Of a stretch of DNA of 5,542 nucleotides, positions 1-4,529 are shown piece by piece. The first letter of the stretch is position 1. The number at the start of each line of letters is the position of its first letter. Where the stretch lies: NCBI GenBank assembly GCA_944386375.1, contig CALXAW010000086.1, positions 1-5,542 of the forward strand. The letters are read 5' to 3'. The notes below the pieces were generated by a model, which saw nothing but the letters and a program-made list of their open reading frames with translations, made no database searches and was not told the origin of the DNA. Made by a program: the position numbers and the translations under genes. This stretch comes from an uncultured Clostridia bacterium (GTDB lineage: Bacteria > Bacillota > Clostridia > TANB77 > CAG-508).

Positions 1-346
1 CTGAAATAACTCCGTCTGATACCCAGTCTTGCCAGCCTTTTCCGTTTATGTATGACCTATATTCTACACTATATCCTGGCATGTTTTCTAGTTTTATTTG
101 TATTGCTTCTATCTTTTTGTTTTGCCCTGTTGTTCCGGTTTTTGCTCCGTCTTGTGACCACTGTTTTTCCCAACCTAGGTCTTGTACATGTGTTCTATAT
201 TGTATGTGTGCATTACCATCTACATTTGTTAGTTTTATATAAAATGCTTCTACTTTTTTACCTTGTCCAACTAGTCCACTTGTTGCTCCGTCTTGTCTCC
301 ATTCTTCTTCCCAACCATAGTCTTGTATATGTCCTGAATATGTTAC
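1..346 (-). repeat. ChW (clostridial hydrophobic W) repeats, two full and one cut
   Basis: Three tandem units begin at residues 1201, 1248 and 1294, a period of 46-47 residues. Shared features, in order: V/I-x-Y-R/S-x-H/Y-I/V-Q/N, then G-W, a second Trp 3-4 residues on, S/R-Q/D-DG, then (in the two full units) G-x-x-G-Q-x-K-K-V/I-E-A and an IKL end. Unit 2 shows this best (IQYRTHVQDLGWEKQWSQDG). This is the ChW signature, known from secreted clostridial proteins and often present in several copies at a protein end. Unit 3 is cut at base 1, so more repeats or an anchor may follow outside the window. Confidence 0.92.
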
Positions 347-3300
347 TCCTGGTACTTTTTCTGGCTCTGGCACTTCTTCTTGTTTTTGGTCATCTAGTGT
401 TAATGTTGACTTATTTTCTTCGAAATGTTCTTTTGCTTTTATTGTTTGATTATTTTGAATATCTATATAGTTACTACTCAAATTAATGGTAACTGGCTCG
501 CTTTCAAATCCCTCCCAAGGGATTCCGCATTGTTTTACTATTTCTTCAAAATCATAACTTGATAACATAGAAATATCATTTATGTTATTTCCTGACAAGT
601 TCATATTTTTAAGTGTTACTAATTTATTTATTACTGAAATGTCATGAATTTTATTATTTGATAAATCTATATCTAACAGTCTGTATGGTTCTTTGCCTCC
701 TGCAAAATATCCATCATATCCATATACAGCATTTGCATATCTTATGTCACCAAGCGAAGATATATCTTCTATTTGGTTGTGTGCTAAATATAATTCATAT
801 GTGTTATAAAATCCTTGTACTGGACTTATATCTTTAATTTTATTGTTATTTAAATTGATACTTCTTAATCTTTTACATTCTTGTAATGGAGAAATGTCTT
901 CTATGTTGTTATATGATAAATCTATATATGCAATATTGTTTAAATATTTTAAATTTTCAATATTTGTAATTTGTAGCCCTGATAAATCTAATATTGAAAA
1001 ATATGAGTCTAGCTTAAAGTCACTTAGTTCTCCTTTTGTTATTATGCCATCATTATTTACATCTGCACCTACTTCTATTAGTTTATTTTTTAAAGGCTCT
1101 TCAAACTCTAATGGTTCTTCTCTTTCTTGTGGTGTTCCATAATTTTGAATCATATAATATCCAATTACTCTTTCTATTTCTCTTTCCATATATTCTTCTT
1201 CTGTTGACCATTCTGCTAATTCTGGGTTTTCTCTATATTCTTTTTGTGCTTGTTTTTTTACTGTATCTTGTACTATTTTTAAATTTGTACTATTTTCTGA
1301 AAAATCAATATAATTGTTTGATAAATCTATATTTCCAAATTTTATTCCTTCTAAATCACTTAAATCTTCTATGTAATTATTAGTTAATGATACCATTTGA
1401 ATATCTTTAGAAAGAATTTCTTTAATAGGGGTTAAATCTGATATTTTATTATTATCTAATATTATTATTTTTAAGTTTTTCGCATTTTCAAGTCCTGTTA
1501 ATTCTTGTATATTACAATTTTGTAAATATAGAGTTTCTAAATTGTTTAAATCACTTTCTGTAATTTTACCATCTTCGTTTATATCATAACCTTTTAATAA
1601 TGCATTCTTTAAATTTGAATCTGGTATATTAATTTCTTTATCATTTAATACAGCTTTGTATTTGTATGTTATTATTGTTTCGTTTAGCTTTCCGCCATTT
1701 ATTTTTATTGCTGTTGTTTGTGCTCCTGTGTCATTTATTTTCAGTGGTTCTATCGTAGCTTGCATTCCGTTTATTGTTATTTTTGAATGTTCGTCTTGAA
1801 CTGCTTCTATTTTCCCTTGCGCATCAAATTGGTTACACAATGGTGGTAAATCAACAACAAATTGTTCTCCAACTATTTTGTCTCCTTCTACATTTATTTC
1901 AATTATTTGATTATTTACTACTATTTCTTTTTGTATGGTTTCATTAAAGTCTTGCCAACAACTAAAATCTTGTATTTTATTTTTAGATACATTTAGTCGT
2001 TCTAATGCTTTTAAATTTGTTAGTGGAGAAATATCTTCTATTTGATTCATAGTAATATATAATCTTTTTAAATTTGTTATTTTTTCAAGAGGAGATACAT
2101 CTTCTATTTTGTTGCCATCTAAATATAATAGTTCTAATTTTGATAATCCTGCAAGTGGAGATATGTCTTTTATTTGATTAAATCCTAAATATAGTACCTG
2201 TAATTCTGTTAATTCTGCAAGTGGAGATATATCGCTTATATTGTTTCCTTCTAAGCTTAAGTTTTTTATGTTTTTAAATTCTTTTATAAAGTCTGGTCTT
2301 TCTGTATCTCCGTCAATAGTTAGATTTTCTATATATTCTAAATTTGCAAGTGGAGACCAGTCAAATTCGTTAGGATTACCAGCGCCATCATTAACTTTTA
2401 AATCGATGTTTTTTAGGTTCTTAGCGACCCCTAATACTTGTATATCTTCATTACTTTGAATATTTGGTCCCAATTCTGCTGTCATACTATCTATTTGTAA
2501 CATATCAAATTCTGTGATTTTTCCATCACTATCATAATCGTAATTTTTTAAAAGATAGTTTTTCAACTCATTATTACTTATGTTTATTTCTTCTTTATTA
2601 TCTCCAGGTTCTTCCACGCTCACATCTAATTGTATTTCACTTGAAGCACAATATGCATCACTTGAAGTTGAGTTTAATTTTAGTATTACCCTTGTTTCAC
2701 CCATTTTATTTTTAGCGTTTAATATAAGTTTTGTTTTATTTGTGTCTGTTGTTGCTTCAACTATGCTTTTGTCGTCAACCTCTATTTCTAATGTGTAATT
2801 TTGGTTATAAAAAATACTATTTGGGTCAAATGCACTACTTATTATTTGTGGAGTTTCTATTTCTTTAGTAGCACCAAATTGTAATGTTTCTGTTGCCATA
2901 TTTCCATTTTGACTTTTAATATCTACTTTTACACCAGATTTTATCATATTTTCTAGGGGACTTATATCTATTATTTCATTACCAAATATTTCTAATTCTT
3001 TTAAGTTTTCTAATTTAGTTATAGGTTCTATGTTAATTATATCATTTAATGATAAATATAATTTTTCTAGCTCTTTTAAATTTTCTATTGGTGAAATATC
3101 TTCTATATTATTTAAAATTAAATCCAAAGTTTTTAGCTTTGTTAATTTACTAACAAACTGTATATCTGTAATATTTTCTCCAGATAGTTTTAAATATTCT
3201 AGATTTGGAAATTGACTACCCAATTTATCTAGTTCTGATGAATTAAAATGATAAGAAACATTATTATAGTCAAAATATTTTAGGTTTGTTAATGGTTCTA

Positions 3301-3946
3301 ATTGTTCAATGTTATTAATTCTTGAGCAATCTAAAGTTAATTCCTCTAAATTTTTAAAAATATTAAAATCTATTTTGCTTAAGTCTGCATTGCGTATTTT
3401 TAATATTTTTAGATTTGTTAAATTATTAAGCACATCTGCAACTGTTGTATAGTCATAGTTTGTCCATGAGCTATTTAATCCTCCTGGTAGCTTGATATCT
3501 AATTCTTCTAATTTTGTTATGTTTTGAAAGACTAGTTTGTTACTTTCACTTTGTATTTCTTTTATTTCTTCAGATATTTTAAGTTTTTTAAGATTTTTTG
3601 CATATTCTAACCCTTGTAGATTTATTGACTCTCCCTCTTCAAAACATTCTAGTGTCAATTCTTGTATTTGTTCCATTTCTGTTCTTGTTATTGTGCTATC
3701 ACTGTTATAGTCATAATTATTTAAAATGTAATTTTTTAAGTTTTCACTTGCAAACTGCACTTCTTCGTCAGTTGCTGGCTCTGATACAGTTGTTGTTACC
3801 TGCTTGTCGTCTGGTATAGTTTTGCTTTCTTCGTTTACAGGATTTTGTTTGGTTATTTCTGATTGTACTGCCAAAGTTGTTGGCATAATTGTGTTTGATA
3901 AAAATAATAATACAATTAATATTGCAATTAATTTTTTAATTTTCAT
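1..3946 (-). CDS. Secreted multi-module LRR / EF-hand / ChW-repeat surface protein (3' end outside window)
   Basis: One frame stays open from 3946 to base 1 (1315 codons, no stop), so the C-terminus is missing. Residue order, with Met at 3946 as 1: signal peptide 1-26; polar linker to about 65; EF-hand-like loop 79-90 and LRR block 98-335; beta-rich spacer 336-455; loop 470-481 and LRR block 482-661; spacer 668-773; loop 788-799 and short LRR block to about 886; charged helical insertion 887-950; loop 962-973 and LRR block to 1163; Pro/Glu linker; ChW repeats from 1201. LRRs follow the 22-residue pattern LxxLxLxxNxIxDISPL of SDS22/internalin-type repeats. Known families: extracellular LRRs usually bind protein or glycan ligands, and ChW repeats occur in secreted clostridial proteins. 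A surface-binding role is inferred; no enzyme domain is visible. Start choice: ATG 3946 gives a compact MKIKK n-region, while ATG 3952 would add only Met-Gln. Confidence 0.95.
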   Translation of the reverse strand, partial: MKIKKLIAILIVLLFLSNTIMPTTLAVQSEITKQNPVNEESKTIPDDKQVTTTVSEPATDEEVQFASENLKNYILNNYDYNSDSTITRTEMEQIQELTLECFEEGESINLQGLEYAKNLKKLKISEEIKEIQSESNKLVFQNITKLEELDIKLPGGLNSSWTNYDYTTVADVLNNLTNLKILKIRNADLSKIDFNIFKNLEELTLDCSRINNIEQLEPLTNLKYFDYNNVSYHFNSSELDKLGSQFPNLEYLKLSGENITDIQFVSKLTKLKTLDLILNNIEDISPIENLKELEKLYLSLNDIINIEPITKLENLKELEIFGNEIIDISPLENMIKSGVKVDIKSQNGNMATETLQFGATKEIETPQIISSAFDPNSIFYNQNYTLEIEVDDKSIVEATTDTNKTKLILNAKNKMGETRVILKLNSTSSDAYCASSEIQLDVSVEEPGDNKEEINISNNELKNYLLKNYDYDSDGKITEFDMLQIDSMTAELGPNIQSNEDIQVLGVAKNLKNIDLKVNDGAGNPNEFDWSPLANLEYIENLTIDGDTERPDFIKEFKNIKNLSLEGNNISDISPLAELTELQVLYLGFNQIKDISPLAGLSKLELLYLDGNKIEDVSPLEKITNLKRLYITMNQIEDISPLTNLKALERLNVSKNKIQDFSCWQDFNETIQKEIVVNNQIIEINVEGDKIVGEQFVVDLPPLCNQFDAQGKIEAVQDEHSKITINGMQATIEPLKINDTGAQTTAIKINGGKLNETIITYKYKAVLNDKEINIPDSNLKNALLKGYDINEDGKITESDLNNLETLYLQNCNIQELTGLENAKNLKIIILDNNKISDLTPIKEILSKDIQMVSLTNNYIEDLSDLEGIKFGNIDLSNNYIDFSENSTNLKIVQDTVKKQAQKEYRENPELAEWSTEEEYMEREIERVIGYYMIQNYGTPQEREEPLEFEEPLKNKLIEVGADVNNDGIITKGELSDFKLDSYFSILDLSGLQITNIENLKYLNNIAYIDLSYNNIEDISPLQECKRLRSINLNNNKIKDISPVQGFYNTYELYLAHNQIEDISSLGDIRYANAVYGYDGYFAGGKEPYRLLDIDLSNNKIHDISVINKLVTLKNMNLSGNNINDISMLSSYDFEEIVKQCGIPWEGFESEPVTINLSSNYIDIQNNQTIKAKEHFEENKSTLTLDDQKQEEVPEPEKVPGVTYSGHIQDYGWEEEWRQDGATSGLVGQGKKVEAFYIKLTNVDGNAHIQYRTHVQDLGWEKQWSQDGAKTGTTGQNKKIEAIQIKLENMPGYSVEYRSYINGKGWQDWVSDGVIS
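458..1027 (-). other. LRR block 4
   Basis: Residues 974-1163 contain about seven repeats of the type LDLSxNxIxDISPLxxL (for example YIDLSYNNIEDISPLQEC and SINLNNNKIKDISPVQGF). Two loops interrupt the solenoid: a Gly/Tyr-rich one near residues 1067-1090 (GYDGYFAGGKEPYR) and a Cys/Trp-containing one (KQCGIPWEGFESE) before the last repeat. Such protruding loops are candidate ligand-contact sites; that is inference. Confidence 0.88.
1028..1063 (-). other. EF-hand-like calcium loop 4 (module 4)
   Basis: Residues 962-973 read DVNNDGIITKGE: Asp 1, Asn 3, Asp 5, Gly 6, Ile 8, Glu 12. It is preceded by PLKNKLIEVGA and followed at once by the last LRR block (about 974-1163). It has the same helix-loop-LRR grammar as the other three modules. 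Confidence 0.85.
1550..1585 (-). other. EF-hand-like calcium loop 3 (module 3)
   Basis: Residues 788-799 read DINEDGKITESD: Asp 1, Asn 3, Asp 5, Gly 6, Ile 8, Asp 12. It is preceded by IPDSNLKNALLKGY. This is close to the recurrent 'IPDxxLxxxLxxxxDxNxDGxI' entry sequence of many secreted bacterial LRR proteins, in which the loop-bearing helix caps the LRR solenoid. Confidence 0.85.
1628..1945 (-). other. Beta-rich spacer 2
   Basis: Residues about 668-773 again lack LRR periodicity and look beta-rich (KEIVVNNQIIEINVEG, GEQFVVDLPPL, KITINGMQATIEPL, TAIKINGGKL, IITYKYKAVL). It joins the C-cap of LRR block 2 to EF-hand loop 3 through 'KEINIPDSN'. It plays the same positional role as spacer 1, though I see no clear sequence identity between the two. 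An LRR-adjacent Ig-like fold is possible but unproven. Confidence 0.45.
1964..2503 (-). other. LRR block 2 (most regular SDS22-like repeats)
   Basis: Residues 482-661 hold about seven repeats. Five in a row are near-identical 22-residue units with the core LYLxxNxIxDISPLxxL (for example VLYLGFNQIKDISPLAGL and LLYLDGNKIEDVSPLEKI). The DNA repeats too: the plus-strand string GCAAGTGGAGATAT occurs at 2151 and again at 2217, exactly 66 bases apart, and a shorter match lies at 2346. The block closes with SCWQDF at 662-667, which looks like a C-cap. Confidence 0.93.
2504..2539 (-). other. EF-hand-like calcium loop 2 (module 2)
   Basis: Residues 470-481 read DYDSDGKITEFD: Asp at 1, 3 and 5, Gly at 6, Ile at 8, Asp at 12. 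It follows the helix LKNYLLKNY and opens the second LRR block, the most regular one in the protein. It is an essentially canonical loop of the kind found in dockerins and in EF-hand N-caps of secreted LRR proteins. Confidence 0.85.
2582..2941 (-). other. Beta-rich spacer 1 (Ig-like, tentative)
   Basis: Residues about 336-455 lack LRR spacing and alternate hydrophobic and polar residues, as in a beta sandwich (ATKEIETPQII, YTLEIEVDD, KLILNAKN, TRVILKLNS, EIQLDVSVEE). It ends in an acidic hinge (EEPGDNKEE) just before EF-hand loop 2. Its position after an LRR block matches the Ig-like 'LRR-adjacent' domains of internalins, but I cannot assign a Pfam family by eye. Confidence 0.5.
2942..3655 (-). 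other. LRR block 1
   Basis: Residues about 98-335 contain roughly nine leucine-rich repeats of uneven length. The early ones are irregular and carry a Trp-containing insertion near 'SSWTNYDY'. The last four settle into the 22-residue form with NxIxDISPxxxL, for example LDLILNNIEDISPIENL. The block ends in 'ISPLENMIKSGVKVDIK', where it passes into the first beta-rich spacer. Confidence 0.88.
3677..3712 (-). other. EF-hand-like calcium loop 1 (module 1)
   Basis: Residues 79-90 read DYNSDSTITRTE: acidic or amide side chains at loop positions 1, 3 and 5, Ile at 8, Glu at 12. It is preceded by a helix with LKNYILNNY and followed by the first LRR block. The usual Gly at position 6 is Ser here, so this is the most degenerate of the four loops. 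Calcium binding is inferred from the pattern only. Confidence 0.75.
3869..3946 (-). other. Sec signal peptide of the LRR protein
   Basis: The first 26 codons encode a basic n-region (MKIKK), a hydrophobic core of about 16 residues (LIAILIVLLFL and following), and a c-region ending PTTLA before VQSE. Thr at -3 and Ala at -1 fit signal peptidase I cleavage between residues 26 and 27. There is no Cys lipobox, so a lipoprotein is unlikely. The mature N-terminus is a polar, Thr/Glu/Lys-rich linker, as is usual in exported Gram-positive proteins. Confidence 0.9.
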
Positions 3947-3956
3947 TTGCATCCCA

Positions 3957-3961
3957 CTCCT
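3957..3961 (-). promoter_or_regulatory. Shine-Dalgarno of the LRR gene
   Basis: The minus strand reads AGGAG, then TGGG, ATG (3952), CAA, ATG (3946). The spacing is 4 bases to the first ATG and 10 to the second, so neither is ideal. I prefer 3946 because it gives a typical signal-peptide start, but initiation at either or both ATGs is possible; the products differ by Met-Gln only. Confidence 0.7.
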
Positions 3962-3976
3962 ATCTCTTTTTTATAT

Positions 3977-4005
3977 ATTTTATACATAATTATTTTTACA
4001 GTCAA
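3977..4005 (-). promoter_or_regulatory. Sigma-A-type promoter of the LRR gene
   Basis: On the minus strand TTGACT (4005-4000) and TAAAAT (3982-3977) are separated by exactly 17 bases. Each hexamer matches the consensus at five of six positions. Initiation about 7 bases on would give a leader of roughly 20 bases holding the Shine-Dalgarno. The -35 box lies only 10 bases from the foot of the palindrome at 4016-4061, so anything acting on that palindrome could affect RNA polymerase access. Confidence 0.72.
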
Positions 4006-4015
4006 CACTTATTAG

Positions 4016-4061
4016 TTTTTTGTTGAATAGGAAAAATCAATTTTCCCTATTCAACAAAAAA
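4016..4061. repeat. Palindrome A1 (20-bp stem, 5-base loop)
   Basis: TTTTTT-GTTGAATAGG-AAAA (4016-4035) pairs with TTTT-CCTATTCAAC-AAAAAA (4041-4061) with a single bulged C at 4045 and loop ATCAA. On either strand the 3' end is an A-run rather than a T-run, so it does not look like an intrinsic terminator. Its core AATAGG/CCTATT is shared with the palindrome at 4438-4478. Confidence 0.88.
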
Positions 4062-4188
4062 CAACATTGCACAGAAAAATTGCTATGCAATTTTTCGCGT
4101 CGACAAATCTTTACGCTTCTTCGAGAACTTAAATATATATAGTTAAATTAGAAAAGTAGAGAAAAGTTCTCGCGAAGCGAGATTTGTC
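4016..4188 (+). repeat. Structured unit A (plus-oriented half of an inverted pair)
   Basis: Reading plus: hairpin 1 at 4016-4061; box CAACATTGCACA at 4062-4073; hairpin 2 at 4074-4096 (GAAAAATTGC, loop TAT, GCAATTTTTC, perfect 10 bp); spacer GCGTC; then long stem 3, with arms 4102-4130 and 4164-4188 around a 33-base AT-rich loop. Stem 3 pairs GACAAATCT, then has TTA bulged on the left arm, then CGCTTC, a small internal mismatch, and CGAGAACTT. The right arm of stem 3 can instead fold on itself as TCTCGC-GAA-GCGAGA (4168-4182). No coding potential is visible. Element order and several sequence strings recur in unit B on the other strand. Confidence 0.75.
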
Positions 4189-4315
4189 TTGTTGTATATG
4201 GCTAATTGCAATATTTTAGCAAAATTTTTATTACCAATGTATCAATTTTTTCTAAAAGGTGTTGTTATACTAGATACTTATTAAGTAGCAATTTATATTG
4301 TGTTAATGACTTAAA
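4189..4315. other. Centre of the inverted pair, no gene seen
   Basis: About 127 bases of AT-rich sequence lie between stem 3 of unit A and stem 3 of unit B. I see no ORF with a ribosome binding site, no tRNA and no clear terminator. Small symmetric strings are present (TACTTATTAAGTA near 4275; GCTAA...TTAGC at 4201-4220) but are weak in such AT-rich DNA. If the pair is a mobile element, this is its core; it is too short to encode a transposase. Confidence 0.5.
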
Positions 4316-4478
4316 GAACAAATCGGAAAGCCATTTTATTAACGGCATTTGAAATTTTTTCGTTGGCTTTCCGTAAATTTGTTCAAGCGCCAAATTTTAT
4401 GAAATAAAATTTGTGTGCAACGTTGGAGCGTAGCGACTTTTATACAATAGGAAAGTATCACTTTCCTATTGTATAAAA
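4316..4478 (-). repeat. Structured unit B (minus-oriented half of an inverted pair)
   Basis: Reading minus: hairpin 1 at 4478-4438; a 12-base GC-richer spacer; box CAACGTTGCACA at 4425-4414; hairpin 2 at 4413-4391 (CAAATTTTAT, loop TTC, ATAAAATTTG, perfect 10 bp); spacer GCGCTT; then long stem 3, with arms 4384-4364 and 4333-4316 around a 30-base loop. Stem 3 pairs GAACAAAT, has TTA bulged on the first arm, then pairs CGGAAAGCCA. The box differs from unit A at one base, hairpin 2 abuts it with no gap in both units, and the TTA bulge recurs. Most paired bases differ between A and B while pairing is kept, as expected if structure is selected. Confidence 0.75.
4438..4478. repeat. Palindrome B1 (perfect 18-bp stem, 5-base loop)
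   Basis: TTTTATACAATAGGAAAG (4438-4455) pairs without mismatch with 4461-4478 around loop TATCA. It shares the AATAGG core, the flanking A/T runs and the 5-base loop with palindrome A1 some 420 bases away. The A-run at its right foot (4475-4480) is also the U-tract of the terminator of the neighbouring minus-strand gene. Confidence 0.9.
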
Positions 4479-4517
4479 AAGAGCCTCACAATAGGTTACA
4501 TTCCTACTGTGAGGCTC
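4475..4517 (-). terminator. Intrinsic terminator of the Rpn-family gene
   Basis: On the minus strand, 13 bases after the stop codon, GAGCCTCACAGTAGG (4517-4503) pairs with CCTATTGTGAGGCTC (4495-4481), with one G-T wobble and a 7-base loop. TTTTTT (4480-4475) follows directly. This GC-rich stem plus U-tract is a textbook rho-independent terminator in the right orientation and separates transcription of the nuclease gene from the LRR gene. Confidence 0.93.
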
Positions 4518-4529
4518 GAGTATACAATT

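Noticed and set aside
52..486. Plus-strand ORF of 144 codons, very Leu/Val-rich, membrane-protein-like
   Set aside because: It is antisense to the LRR-ChW frame, whose repeats and linker explain the sequence fully. The hydrophobic look comes from reading the complement of a Lys/Glu/Asn-rich gene. The other plus-strand ORFs between 613 and 3989 are rejected for the same reason.
4016..4061. Palindrome A1 as an intrinsic terminator
   Set aside because: The stem is AT-rich and is followed by A's, not T's, on both strands. The genuine terminator of the upstream gene is at 4475-4517.
4264..4291. Possible minus-strand promoter TTGCTA, 16 bases, TATAAC in the centre of the inverted pair
   Set aside because: The -35 matches at only four of six positions, and such pairs are frequent by chance in DNA this AT-rich. 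The promoter at 3977-4005 fits the LRR gene far better.
4016..4480. CRISPR array or tRNA/rRNA gene
   Set aside because: The repeats are two inverted structured units, not regularly spaced direct repeats, and no cloverleaf or rRNA-like sequence is visible.
4010..4485. Target-site duplication flanking the inverted pair
   Set aside because: The bases just outside 4016 (ATTAG) and 4478 (AAGAG) do not form a convincing direct repeat. T/A runs at both feet make any 2-3 base match meaningless.
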